From NCBI RefSeq assembly GCF_000372465.1, contig NZ_AQUZ01000009.1, forward strand, positions 1 through 64,000: a stretch of 64,000 nucleotides of DNA, given 5' to 3'. The position numbers and the translations under genes are program-made. The stretch comes from Kribbella catacumbae DSM 19601. GTDB taxonomy: Bacteria; Actinomycetota; Actinomycetes; Propionibacteriales; Kribbellaceae. Below are positions 40,540-49,346 of the stretch, one piece after another. The notes below the pieces were generated by a model, which was given only the letters and a program-made list of their open reading frames with translations, did not search any database and was not told the origin of the DNA. Position 1 is the first letter of the stretch. Each line of letters begins with the position of its first letter.

Positions 40540-41253
40540 TCAGGTTGCTTCCTCCGTGCCCGGGTACCGCGGCGACCACCAGTCCCGCCAGCGCTTGTCG
40601 ATCGCCTCGCGCGCGGTGTCGTCGACGCCGTAGAACGTGAGCACGGCCATCGCGGCGCCGTTCGGCTTCTGCTCGGTAGCGCCGATGTGGCTGAGTACCA
40701 GCAACCCGTCGCCCCACTGGTCGACCGTCACCCCGACCTGATGCTCCGACCGGAACCACACCTGCCCGGTGACCGACTCGCCAACCACCTCAGCCTCGTA
40801 CTGCGCCCCGACAGCAGCGTCGAGCCCCAACTGCTCAGCTGGTCCCGTACTGCGACCGCCCGCGCCCGAGTAGAAAAGCGTCCGCCGGCTCTCGCCCGGG
40901 TGCCGCTCCATGGCGAAGCGAAGCTGCTGGACGAACGTGATCCAGCCCTCGGTGATGTCGTCGTAGTACGCGTCCCACTCGGGATCGTCGCTGTGTGGTG
41001 CCCGGGTCAGGGTGATTTTCGAGCCGCCCTCATGCGGCTCGACCACGAACCGGTCGCCACCCTGGATCTCCAGCGTGTGCGTCTGGCCGTCCTCGGTGAA
41101 CGCGGTGAAGAAGATCAGGTCGATCTCGGCGTCCAGCCCTTCGTACTCCCAGCCGTGCCAGTGCTGGATCTTCTCCTTGTCCCGCAGGGCATTCCAGACC
41201 GCCTCGACCGGCGCGGCCACAGTCACCACGATCTGCGGAGTCTCTTCACTCAT
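40540..41253 (-). CDS. SRPBCC/AHSA1-type protein with C-terminal extension
   Basis: 237 residues from ATG 41253. N-terminal AHSA1 domain (about 1-130: VVTVAAPVEAVWNAL, WHGWEY, then ITEGWITFVQQLRFAME). Longer than the usual 140-160 residues; about 100 further residues carry an SRPBCC-like second segment and end in RWWDWWSPRYPG-type Trp-rich text. Starts within the ArsR stop (ATGA). Pair with unknown ligand, as at 24031. Confidence 0.87.
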   Translation of the reverse strand: MSEETPQIVVTVAAPVEAVWNALRDKEKIQHWHGWEYEGLDAEIDLIFFTAFTEDGQTHTLEIQGGDRFVVEPHEGGSKITLTRAPHSDDPEWDAYYDDITEGWITFVQQLRFAMERHPGESRRTLFYSGAGGRSTGPAEQLGLDAAVGAQYEAEVVGESVTGQVWFRSEHQVGVTVDQWGDGLLVLSHIGATEQKPNGAAMAVLTFYGVDDTAREAIDKRWRDWWSPRYPGTEEAT

Positions 41254-41822
41254 GACTTCTCTCCTCCTGTACTGCGGGGCGCGGGGTGGCCGCCGGCGAT
41301 CAGCCGGTAGGGCCGGCCACCTTCGGCGTCGAAGGCCTCGACGACCTGCCGGACCGCTTCGGTCAACGCGTCGGTGAAGCGATGGACGTCACCGGGCTCG
41401 GCGAACCGAACCTCGGTCTCGAGGGTGAAGGTCAGCAGCCGCTTGCCCGAGGCATCGGCCTTGTTCTGCATCCGGGCCACGTCGCGAACGGTGCCGGCGG
41501 CAACTTCCACCAGGTGCTCGGCGGCGTGCTGATCGCCGAGCCGGCTGAAGGCGCGACCCATCACGGCCGGGTCGACGACGAAGGAGCCGGAGGTCGCGCG
41601 CAGGATCCGCTCGACGCACCCGCGCCGCTGACGCTCCTCGACCAGCTCCACCAGCCCGGCCTTCTCGAGCTCCCGTAGGTGGTAGTTCACCCGCTGCCGC
41701 GGCAGTTCCAGGGTCGCGGCCAACTGGGTCCCCGACGCAGGCTCCTGCAGCAGATCAAGCAACTGCCGGCGCAGCGGGGACAGCGCGGCCCGCACTTTCT
41801 CAGGCTCCTCCAGCAGCTTCAT
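41250..41822 (-). CDS. ArsR-type helix-turn-helix regulator
   Basis: 190 residues from ATG 41822. Winged HTH (about 8-75: VRAALSPLRRQLLDLLQEPASGTQLAATLELPRQRVNYHLRELEKAGLVE, in part LSPLRRQLLDLL, NYHLRELE). The C-terminal 100 residues lack metal motifs and may bind a small ligand. Overlaps the SRPBCC gene by four bases, so the operon is repressor first, SRPBCC second. A palindrome lies 13 bp upstream. Confidence 0.9.
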   Translation of the reverse strand: MKLLEEPEKVRAALSPLRRQLLDLLQEPASGTQLAATLELPRQRVNYHLRELEKAGLVELVEERQRRGCVERILRATSGSFVVDPAVMGRAFSRLGDQHAAEHLVEVAAGTVRDVARMQNKADASGKRLLTFTLETEVRFAEPGDVHRFTDALTEAVRQVVEAFDAEGGRPYRLIAGGHPAPRSTGGEKS

Positions 41823-41834
41823 GCCGACTACTGT

Positions 41835-41862
41835 CGTATTGACAGTTTCATTTGTCAATACG
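41835..41862. promoter_or_regulatory. ArsR operator and promoter, CGTATTGACA-N8-TGTCAATACG
   Basis: Perfect 10-base arms (41835-41844 and 41853-41862). On the minus strand TTGACA of the distal arm is a consensus -35 element, so repressor binding would block RNA polymerase. It is the strongest palindrome of the window's regulator genes. Confidence 0.8.
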
Positions 41863-41867
41863 GCGGG

Positions 41868-41973
41868 CCCGGACCGCCACCACTCACAAAGTCGGTTGGT
41901 CGGGGTCCGGGGCGGCGGCGCTGAGCGGGGGATGCGGCGGCGCACGGGGGTTTATGAGTGGTGGCGGTCCGGG
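41868..41973. repeat. Palindromic repeat element, copy B (perfect 19-bp ends)
   Basis: CCCGGACCGCCACCACTCA (41868-41886) and TGAGTGGTGGCGGTCCGGG (41955-41973) are exact reverse complements around a 68-base G-rich interior. Related copies lie at 13961-14053 and 58818-58907. It starts six bases after the ArsR operator and ends 22 bases before the nucleotidyltransferase start. No open reading frame inside; a MITE- or REP-like element is likely. Confidence 0.85.
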
Positions 41974-41994
41974 GGATGCAGGAGTATGGCCGTC

Positions 41995-42912
41995 ATGTCT
42001 GGCTTTGGGCCGCAGTTGCCGGTGGGGACTCAGGTGGTGTTGCGGGTTGAGCGGCCCGCCGCGGCCGGTGGTATTGCGCAGCGTGGGGCGACCGGGCGCG
42101 TCAGTGGGGTCACGGCTGATGGCAGGTATGTCGTCCGGCTGGTCGATGGACGGGAGGCGACGGCGAAACGGGATCAGCTGAGCTTGCGGACGGCCTACCA
42201 GAGTGACGCGGTCGCGGTGGATCAGCCGGATGGCGATCGGCTGGTGCGGGAGCACACGATCTACGCGGCGGTGGTCGGATCGCGGGCGTTCGGGCTGGAC
42301 ACGGATGCCTCGGACACGGATACGCGTGGGGTGTACGTCGCGCCGACGGAGGCCTTCTGGTCGCTCGGCAAGCCTCCGATGCATGTCGACGGGCCCGACG
42401 AGGAGTGGTTCTCCTGGGAGGTCGAGCGCTTCTGCGAGCTCGCGCTGAAGGCGAACCCCAACCTGCTCGAGGTGCTCCACTCGCCGTTGGTGGTCAGTCA
42501 GACTCCACTTGGTGAGGAGTTGGTCGGTCTGCGGGAATCGTTCCTTTCGCAGCTCGCCTACCAGACCTACTCGGGCTACGTGCTGAGCCAGTTCAAGAAG
42601 ATCGAGGCGGACTATCGCCGCGACGGTGCGCCGAAGTGGAAGCACGTGATGCACCTGATCCGGTTGTTGCTGGCGGCCCGCACCTTGCTCACCTCGGGAA
42701 AGCTGGTCGTTGACGTCGGCACCTATCGCGAGCGGCTACTGGCAGTGAAGCGCGGTGAGCTCCCCTGGGACGAGGTCGAGCGCTGGCGTCTCGAGCTGCA
42801 TGCGGAGCTCGAGAACGCCTTGCAAATAACAGTTCTGCCCGCGACGCCCAACGTCGCTAAGGTTGACGCCTGGCTCAGATCGGTCCGGAGGAGGAGCATC
42901 GGTGACGCGTGA
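41995..42912 (+). CDS. Predicted nucleotidyltransferase (pol-beta superfamily), first of a pair
   Basis: 305 residues from ATG 41995 (AGGAG ten bases upstream; ATG 41986 also possible). Residues about 8-68 look like a small beta-barrel (VGTQVVLRVERPAAAG, VSGVTADGRYVVRLVDGREAT) not seen in the second protein. The nucleotidyltransferase core has GSRAFG (95-100) and D107/D109 in DASDTDTRG, the metal-binding pair. A helical C-terminal region follows. Substrate unknown; COG3541-like predicted enzymes are uncharacterised. Overlaps the second gene by 11 bp. Confidence 0.85.
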   Translation: MSGFGPQLPVGTQVVLRVERPAAAGGIAQRGATGRVSGVTADGRYVVRLVDGREATAKRDQLSLRTAYQSDAVAVDQPDGDRLVREHTIYAAVVGSRAFGLDTDASDTDTRGVYVAPTEAFWSLGKPPMHVDGPDEEWFSWEVERFCELALKANPNLLEVLHSPLVVSQTPLGEELVGLRESFLSQLAYQTYSGYVLSQFKKIEADYRRDGAPKWKHVMHLIRLLLAARTLLTSGKLVVDVGTYRERLLAVKRGELPWDEVERWRLELHAELENALQITVLPATPNVAKVDAWLRSVRRRSIGDA

Positions 42913-43663
42913 TATGCGCCAGCTCGACTACCCCGAACTCCGCGCCATCATCACCGGCCAGCCCTACCGCTTGCTCTTCGCCACCGTCTCCGGCGCCCAT
43001 CTCTACGGCTTCCCGAGCCGTGACTCCGACGTGGATCTGCGCGGAGTCCATCTGCTGCCGGTCGAGAAAGTGGTCGGTCTGACGACCGGACCCGAGACGC
43101 TGGACCGCACCTGGTTCCAGAACGGGGCCGAGGTCGACCTCGTGACGCACGATCTGACGAAGTTCGTCCGGCTGATGCTCCGCCGCAACGGCTACGTGCT
43201 CGAGCAACTCCTGTCGCCGCTCGTGGTGGCGACCACCCCGGAGCACGAGGAGTTGATCGCTCTGGCGCCGGACTGTCTGACCCGGTGGCACGCGCATCAC
43301 TACCGGGGGTTCGCGAACACCCAGTGGGACTTCTTCGTGAAGAAGAGCGAGCTGAAGCCGCTGCTCTACACCTTCCGGGTGCTGCTGACCGGGATTCACC
43401 TGATGCGGACAGGTGTCGTGCAGGCGGATCTCCGCGAGCTGGTCGAGCTCGCGGAGGCGCCGGCGTACTTGGGGGAGCTGATGGCCGCGAAGGCGGAGGC
43501 TGAGCACGGGCCGCTCGTTGGGCCGTCTCGCGAGCAACTCGAGCGGGATGTGACGGCTCTCCAGGCGACGCTCGACCAGGCTGAGACCGACTCGAAGCTG
43601 GCCGACCGGCCAACGGCCGACGCCGCGCTGCACGAGTTCATCGTGCGAACCCGCCTCAGCTGA
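42902..43663 (+). CDS. Predicted nucleotidyltransferase (pol-beta superfamily), second of a pair
   Basis: 253 residues from GTG 42902, with GGAGGAGG seven bases upstream, overlapping the first gene. Core motif SGAHLYG (30-36) with D43 and D45 in RDSDVDLRG, and helical segments like those of its neighbour: NGYVLEQLLSPLVVATTPEHEEL versus NPNLLEVLHSPLVVSQTPLGEEL (in part), so the two are paralogues. No barrel at the N-terminus. The tight pair suggests a heterodimer or two-step modification. No nearby substrate gene is visible. Confidence 0.85.
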   Translation: MTRDMRQLDYPELRAIITGQPYRLLFATVSGAHLYGFPSRDSDVDLRGVHLLPVEKVVGLTTGPETLDRTWFQNGAEVDLVTHDLTKFVRLMLRRNGYVLEQLLSPLVVATTPEHEELIALAPDCLTRWHAHHYRGFANTQWDFFVKKSELKPLLYTFRVLLTGIHLMRTGVVQADLRELVELAEAPAYLGELMAAKAEAEHGPLVGPSREQLERDVTALQATLDQAETDSKLADRPTADAALHEFIVRTRLS

Positions 43664-43747
43664 CCGGATAGCGGTCGCTCGCAGGCCCTCCGGAGACCGG
43701 GTGGCCGATACCGGCGCGCGCTGTGCAGCCGGGGGAGCGGACTTCTA

Positions 43748-43800
43748 AAGTATTTACTTAACCGTGTGAAGCTATTGACACCTGCTCTGTTCGGGTAAAT
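43748..43800 (+). promoter_or_regulatory. Promoter and operator of the alpha-galactosidase operon
   Basis: AAGTA-TT-TACTT (43748-43759) is a perfect palindrome in a very AT-rich stretch. TTGACA at 43775-43780 is a consensus -35; AATAGT lies 17 bases later as the -10 (about 43798). The palindrome just upstream of the -35 fits a sugar-responsive ROK or LacI-type regulator. Confidence 0.65.
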
Positions 43801-43842
43801 AGTTCCGTCTTGAAAACAATCGGAAAGCAGAGTGAATCAACA

Positions 43843-45966
43843 GTGTCGAACATCAAGGTGCTGCAGCTCCGCTCGGCGGGTGTCAGCCTCGTCCTGGACT
43901 GCTCCGGTCCGGCCCTTCCGTCCGTGCTGCACTGGGGTGCGGATCTGGGCCCGCTGGACGAGGCGGCTCTGGTTGGCCTGAGGCTGGGAGCGGGCGCGGT
44001 ACAGGCCGGCAACGGGCTCGATGACAACAAGCCGGTCGCGATCATCCCGGAGTACTCCGCGGGCTGGTTCGGTCTGCCGGGGCTGAACGGGCATCGCGAC
44101 GGACAGGACTTCTCGGCGTCCTTCCAGCTCACTGAAATCGCCCAGAGCGGCAACACGGTTCAGGTCACCGCTGCCGATCCGCAGGCCGGACTGAGTCTCG
44201 CTCTGGTGATCGAGCTGACCGATTCCGGGCTCGTCCGGGCCAAGGCCGAGCTGACGAACACCGGCGCATCGGCGTACACGGTCGACGGGCTGGTGCTCGC
44301 GCTGCCGGTACCGACCGAGGCGACCGAGTTGCTCGACATGACCGGTCGGCACATCGGTGAGCGGCACCCGCAGCGACACGCGTTCACTCAAGGCGCGCAT
44401 GTCCGCGACAACCGCCGCGGCCGCACTGGCGCCGACGCCACCCTGCTGCTGATCGCGGGCACCCGCGGCTTCGACTTCGGCACCGGCGAGATCTGGGCCG
44501 TGCACACCGCTTGGAGCGGCAACCACCGCTCGTACGCCGAACGCGGCATGAGCGGGTACGCCGTCATCGGCGGCGGCGAACTCCTGCTTCCGGGTGAAGG
44601 CCGGCTCGCGCCCCAGGGGTCGTACAGCACCCCGTGGCTTTACGGCTCGTACGGCGTCGGCCTCGACCAGGTATCGACCCGTTTCCACGAGTTCCTGCGC
44701 GCTCGCGAGACGCACCCGAAGACGGACCGCCCGGTCGTTCTGAACACCTGGGAGGCCGTGTACTTCGATCTCGACCTCGACAAGCTGAAGACGCTCGCCG
44801 ATGCGGCTGCCGAGGTCGGCGCCGAGCGGTTCGTGCTCGACGACGGCTGGTTCCGCGGCCGCCGCGACGACCATGCGGGTCTCGGCGACTGGTACGTCGA
44901 CGAGGGCATCTGGCCGAAGGGCCTGCACCCGCTGGTCGACCACGTCACCGGGCTCGGCCTGCAGTTCGGCCTCTGGGTCGAGCCGGAGATGGTGAACCCC
45001 GACTCCGACCTGGCCCGCGAGCACCCGGACTGGATCCTTGCCACCGGCAACCGGATGCCACCGACGGCGCGGCACCAGCAAGGCCTCAACCTGGGCATCC
45101 GGGCGGCGTACGACTATCTGCTGGAGCGACTCGACTCGCTGCTGAACGAGTACGAGATCAGCTACCTCAAGTGGGACCACAACCGCGACTTCGTTGACGG
45201 AGGCAACCAGCAGACCGGTACGGCGGGCATCCACGAGCAGACGCTGGGCGTGTACCGGCTGCTGGACGAGCTCAAGCGACGCCACCCGGGCCTGGAGATC
45301 GAGTCCTGCTCGTCCGGCGGTGCCCGGGTCGACCTCGCCATCCTGGAGCGGACCGACCGGGTCTGGGGTAGCGACAGCAACGACGCGCTGGAGCGGCAGA
45401 AGATCCAGCGCTACACGCAGTTGCTGTTGCCGCCGGAGCTGATCGGCTGCCACGTCGGCCCGCCGCAGGCGCACACCACCGGCCGGACGCAGAGCCTCGC
45501 CTTCCGGGCGACCACCGCGTTGTTCGGCCACTTCGGCATCGAGTGGGACATCAGCGCGGCTTCGGCCGAGGAGCGCGAAGAGCTGGCAGGGTGGGTCGCG
45601 CTGCACAAGGAGCTGCGGCCGCTGCTGCACACCGGCCGGGTGGTTCGCGCCGACCGTGGCTCCGACGACTTCCTGCTGCACGGCGTGGTCGCGCAGGATG
45701 GCTCGCGTGCGGTTTACTCCGCTGTCCAGCTGGCACAGTCGATCACCTCCGACTTGGGCCGGGTCCGGCTGCCGGGTCTCACCAAGGACCGGGTCTACCG
45801 GGTACGCAAGACCCCGACGCCCGGCCCCCAGTCGCGTACTGCGCCCTGGTGGGTCGACGGCGGCACGGTCGAGCTGAACGGGGCCGCGCTGGCGTCAGTC
45901 GGCGTACAGGTTCCGGCGCAGTTCCCCGAGAGCGCGATCCTGCTGGACGTCCAAGCGATCGACTGA
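43843..45966 (+). CDS. Alpha-galactosidase, GH36
   Basis: 707 residues from GTG 43843; TTG 43810 would add 11. N-terminal beta-sandwich (about 1-280), then a TIM barrel with the nucleophile D445 in LKWDHNRD and the acid/base D511 in VWGSDSND; CSSGGARVD between them binds substrate. No signal peptide, so the enzyme is cytoplasmic and acts on imported galactosides. First gene of an operon with two CUT1 permeases and a binding protein. Confidence 0.95.
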   Translation: MSNIKVLQLRSAGVSLVLDCSGPALPSVLHWGADLGPLDEAALVGLRLGAGAVQAGNGLDDNKPVAIIPEYSAGWFGLPGLNGHRDGQDFSASFQLTEIAQSGNTVQVTAADPQAGLSLALVIELTDSGLVRAKAELTNTGASAYTVDGLVLALPVPTEATELLDMTGRHIGERHPQRHAFTQGAHVRDNRRGRTGADATLLLIAGTRGFDFGTGEIWAVHTAWSGNHRSYAERGMSGYAVIGGGELLLPGEGRLAPQGSYSTPWLYGSYGVGLDQVSTRFHEFLRARETHPKTDRPVVLNTWEAVYFDLDLDKLKTLADAAAEVGAERFVLDDGWFRGRRDDHAGLGDWYVDEGIWPKGLHPLVDHVTGLGLQFGLWVEPEMVNPDSDLAREHPDWILATGNRMPPTARHQQGLNLGIRAAYDYLLERLDSLLNEYEISYLKWDHNRDFVDGGNQQTGTAGIHEQTLGVYRLLDELKRRHPGLEIESCSSGGARVDLAILERTDRVWGSDSNDALERQKIQRYTQLLLPPELIGCHVGPPQAHTTGRTQSLAFRATTALFGHFGIEWDISAASAEEREELAGWVALHKELRPLLHTGRVVRADRGSDDFLLHGVVAQDGSRAVYSAVQLAQSITSDLGRVRLPGLTKDRVYRVRKTPTPGPQSRTAPWWVDGGTVELNGAALASVGVQVPAQFPESAILLDVQAID

Positions 45967-45997
45967 AGGTCCATCGACTGAGGAGGTATCCGTCCCC

Positions 45998-46912
45998 GTG
46001 ACCACGACGACGAGTGCGCCGAGCGGCGCGACACGAAAACGACGAAGGTACGGGGATCTGAAGGTCGCGATGATCTTCCTGGCTCCCGCGACGCTGGGCT
46101 TTGTGGTCTTCTACATCTGGCCTACGTTGCGGGGTGCCTACCTCAGTTTCACCGAGTACAGCCTGCTGTCCGCGCCGGAGTTCAACGGGCTGGACAACTA
46201 CGACCGGATGCTGCACGACAGCTTCTTCTGGAACGCGCTCGGCGTCACCGTCGAGTACGTCGTGATCAACATCGGCCTGCAGACCGTACTCGCGGTCGGC
46301 ATCGCGATGCTGATGTACCGGCTGACCCAGTCGATCACGGTCCGGGCCGTGATCCTGGCGCCGTACCTGGTGGCGAACGTCGTGGTCGCGCTGGTCTGGT
46401 ACTGGATGCTCGACTTCCAGATCGGCATCGTGAACCAGGGCCTGACCTGGATCGGGATCGATCCGGTGGCCTTCTTCGGCGACTCGCACTGGGCCATCCC
46501 GACGATCGCCGGGATCAACGTCTGGCGGCACATGGGCTACACGGCGCTGATCGTCTTCGCCGGCCTGCAGATGATTCCGAAGTACGTCTACGAGGCGGCC
46601 GAGATGGACGGCGCGTCCGAGCTGAAGACGTTCTGGCGGATCACGCTGCCGCTGCTCCGGCCGATCCTGGCGATGGTCCTGGTGGTCACCATGATCGGCT
46701 CGTTCCAGATCTTCGACACCGTCGCGGTGACGACCCAGGGCGGCCCGATCAACGCGACCCGGGTGATCTACTACTACATCTACGAGCGGGCGTTCACCCG
46801 GTTCGACTTCGGCTACGCCTCCGCGATGGCGATGGTGCTGTTCGCGATCCTCGCGGTCGTCTCGCTGCTGCAGTTGCGGCTGCTCCGGGCCAAGGAGAGT
46901 GACCTGGCATGA
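45998..46912 (+). CDS. ABC sugar transporter permease, CUT1 (MalF-like)
   Basis: 304 residues from GTG 45998 (GGAGGTATC upstream). Six helices, cytoplasmic basic N-terminus, and the EAA loop YEAAEMDGASELKTFWRITLP (in part: YEAAEMDGA). Likely imports the alpha-galactoside handled by the GH36 enzyme. ATPase not in the cluster. Confidence 0.94.
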   Translation: MTTTTSAPSGATRKRRRYGDLKVAMIFLAPATLGFVVFYIWPTLRGAYLSFTEYSLLSAPEFNGLDNYDRMLHDSFFWNALGVTVEYVVINIGLQTVLAVGIAMLMYRLTQSITVRAVILAPYLVANVVVALVWYWMLDFQIGIVNQGLTWIGIDPVAFFGDSHWAIPTIAGINVWRHMGYTALIVFAGLQMIPKYVYEAAEMDGASELKTFWRITLPLLRPILAMVLVVTMIGSFQIFDTVAVTTQGGPINATRVIYYYIYERAFTRFDFGYASAMAMVLFAILAVVSLLQLRLLRAKESDLA

Positions 46913-47790
46913 GGACTCGCCTGAATCCCGGGCGCGTGGTCGCCTGGGCCTGCCTGATCGTGTTGATGATCCTGACCTTGTTCCCGTTCTACTGGATGCT
47001 CCGTACTGCGCTGTCGAACAACACTCAGCTGTCCGGTCACCCCAACGCGCTGCTCCCGGTGGAGACGACACTGGGCGCCTTCAAGCGGGTGCTCGGGCTG
47101 TCGTCCGTCGCCGAGGCGCAGGCCCAGGGTGGATCCGGTGCCTCGGTCAACTTCTGGCTGTACCTGCGCAACTCGTTGGTGGTGGCAACTGTCACCACGG
47201 TCTGCCAGGTGTTCTTCAGCGCGATGGCGGCGTACGCGTTCGCCCGGCTGCGCTGGCCCGGCCGGGACAAGGTGTTCGCGCTGTTCCTGGCCGCGCTGAT
47301 GGTGCCGCCGATCTTCACCACGCTGCCGAACTTCGTGCTGATCAAGAACCTCGGCCTGCTGAACAGTTTCGCCGGCATCATCTTGCCGGGGGCGTTCATG
47401 ACGCCGTTCGCGATCTTCTTCCTGCGCCAGTTCTTCCTCGGCATCAACCGGGAGCTGGAGGAGGCGGCGATGATCGACGGCGCCGGTCACCGCCGGATCT
47501 TCTTCGGCCTGATCCTCCCGATGAGCGCCGCGCCGATCACGACGCTCGCGGTGCTGACCTACATCAACTCCTGGAACGACTACTTCTGGCCACTGCTGGT
47601 CGGTCAGCAAGAGCAGGTCCGCGTACTGACGGTTGCCCTGGGCATCTTCCGCTCGCAGACCCCGCAGGGCAGCCCGGACTGGGCGGGCCTGATGGCCGCG
47701 ACGCTGATCGCCGCGCTGCCGATGATCCTGCTGTTCCTGGCGTTCGCGAAGCGGATCACCAACTCCATCGGTTTCTCCGGGATCAAGTGA
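46909..47790 (+). CDS. ABC sugar transporter permease, CUT1 (MalG-like)
   Basis: 293 residues, ATG 46909 overlapping the upstream TGA by four bases. Six helices and the EAA loop EEAAMIDGAGHRRIFFGLILP (in part: EEAAMIDGAG). Partner of the 45998 permease. Confidence 0.94.
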   Translation: MRTRLNPGRVVAWACLIVLMILTLFPFYWMLRTALSNNTQLSGHPNALLPVETTLGAFKRVLGLSSVAEAQAQGGSGASVNFWLYLRNSLVVATVTTVCQVFFSAMAAYAFARLRWPGRDKVFALFLAALMVPPIFTTLPNFVLIKNLGLLNSFAGIILPGAFMTPFAIFFLRQFFLGINRELEEAAMIDGAGHRRIFFGLILPMSAAPITTLAVLTYINSWNDYFWPLLVGQQEQVRVLTVALGIFRSQTPQGSPDWAGLMAATLIAALPMILLFLAFAKRITNSIGFSGIK

Positions 47791-47800
47791 GGTGACCTCG

Positions 47801-49162
47801 ATGAATCTGTCACGACGTACCTTGCTCAAGGCGGGCCTCGCAGGGCTGGCCGCGTCCGCTGTCGCGGGCTGCAACAACGGCGCCGCCGACCGGCCGGCCG
47901 GCGAGATCTCGTACTGGCTGTGGGACTCGGCCCAGCTGCCGATGTACGCCGAGTGCGCCAAGCTGTTCCAGCAGCAGAACCCGCAGTACTCGGTCAAGAT
48001 CGAGCAGAACGGCTGGGCCGACTACTGGAACAAACTCGTCACCGGCTTCATCTCCGGTACCGCACCCGACGTGTTCACCTCGCACTCGTCGAAGTACCCG
48101 CTGTTCGCCGACAAGGACCAGGTGCTCGCGATCGACGACTTCGTGGCCCAGGACAACGTTGACCTCGGCATCTACCAGAAAGGTCTCGCTGACCGCTGGA
48201 TCGGTGCCGATGGCAAGCGGTACGGCCTGCCGAAGGACTGGGACACCGAGGCCTACTTCTACAACAGCGCCTTGGCCGAGGCGGCCGGGATCAGCACCGA
48301 GCAGCTGAACTCGATGACCTGGAACCCGCAGGACGGTGGCACGTTCGAGCAGATCGTCGCGCGCCTCACGGTCGATAGCAAGGGTCGCCGTGGGGACCAG
48401 TCCGGCTTCGACAAGGACAACGTGAAGGTCTACGGACTCGGCTTCGGTGACGCGGGGGGCGCGGACGGGCAGACCAGCTGGAGCTGGTACGCCGCGACCA
48501 ACGGCTGGAAGTACTCCGAGGGCGAGCCGTGGGGCACCAAGTTCTTCTACGACGACCCGAAGTTCGCCGAGACGATCGGGTGGTGGCGTGGGCTCATCAC
48601 CAAGGGGTACATGCCGACACTCGCGCAGGCGAAGTCCGGGATCGACTCCAGCGCCACGGCGGCCTTCGGCGCGGGCAAGTACGCGATCACTCCGAACGGG
48701 TCGTGGATGCTCGGCACGTACGGTCAGCTCAAGCAGGTGAAGACGAAGCTGGCCCGGTTGCCGCAGGGGCCGAACGGCAAGCGGATGTCGATGATGAACG
48801 GCCTCGCCGACAGCATCTGGGCGGGCACCACCCGCAAGGAGGCGTCCTGGGCGTGGGTGAAGTTCCTCGGCTCGCAGCAGGCGCAGGACATCGTCGCCAG
48901 GGCGGGCGTGGTCTTCCCGGCGGTCACCGCCAGCATGCCGGCGGCAAAGGCATCCTTCGCCAAGGCCGGCTGGGACGTCACCCCGTTCCTCGAACCGGTC
49001 GAGGCGGGCGACGTCTTCGCCTTCCCCGCCAACCCGAACGCCGCCGACGTCTCAGCAGTGATGACCCCGGCCATGGAGTCGGTGATGGGTTTCCAGTCCG
49101 ACCTCGGCTCCCTGAGCAAGGCCAACGACGACGTCAACCAGATCCTCGCCGCCAACTCCTAG
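47801..49162 (+). CDS. CUT1 extracellular sugar-binding lipoprotein
   Basis: 453 residues from ATG 47801 (GAGGTGA upstream). Twin-arginine signal LSRRTLLKAG and a lipobox AVAGC (about 20-24). Family 1 binding fold follows (SYWLWDSAQLP, PDVFTSHSSKYPLF). It comes last in the operon GH36, permease, permease, binding protein, whereas the binding protein usually comes first; it may allow balanced or independent expression. Confidence 0.94.
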   Translation: MNLSRRTLLKAGLAGLAASAVAGCNNGAADRPAGEISYWLWDSAQLPMYAECAKLFQQQNPQYSVKIEQNGWADYWNKLVTGFISGTAPDVFTSHSSKYPLFADKDQVLAIDDFVAQDNVDLGIYQKGLADRWIGADGKRYGLPKDWDTEAYFYNSALAEAAGISTEQLNSMTWNPQDGGTFEQIVARLTVDSKGRRGDQSGFDKDNVKVYGLGFGDAGGADGQTSWSWYAATNGWKYSEGEPWGTKFFYDDPKFAETIGWWRGLITKGYMPTLAQAKSGIDSSATAAFGAGKYAITPNGSWMLGTYGQLKQVKTKLARLPQGPNGKRMSMMNGLADSIWAGTTRKEASWAWVKFLGSQQAQDIVARAGVVFPAVTASMPAAKASFAKAGWDVTPFLEPVEAGDVFAFPANPNAADVSAVMTPAMESVMGFQSDLGSLSKANDDVNQILAANS

Positions 49163-49227
49163 ACCGGGGTCGGACCCTGGGCCGTCCCTGACTCGGCATA
49201 CCCCAGCGGGAGTACGTCGTACTGCGT

Positions 49228-49250
49228 CCGGGGGCGCAGGGTGCCCCCGG
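49228..49250. terminator. Hairpin terminator after the galactoside operon
   Basis: CCGGGGGC (49228-49235) with GCCCCCGG (49243-49250), 7-base loop. No U-run, as usual in GC-rich genomes. Confidence 0.65.
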
Positions 49251-49346
49251 GGGAGTAGGTGAGGTGTAGCCGCCGAGGCGACGCGGTGAGGGTGGTCCGG
49301 AAGACACGATCGGTGCAGTTGGAAACTGCGAACACCGAGGAGTGTC

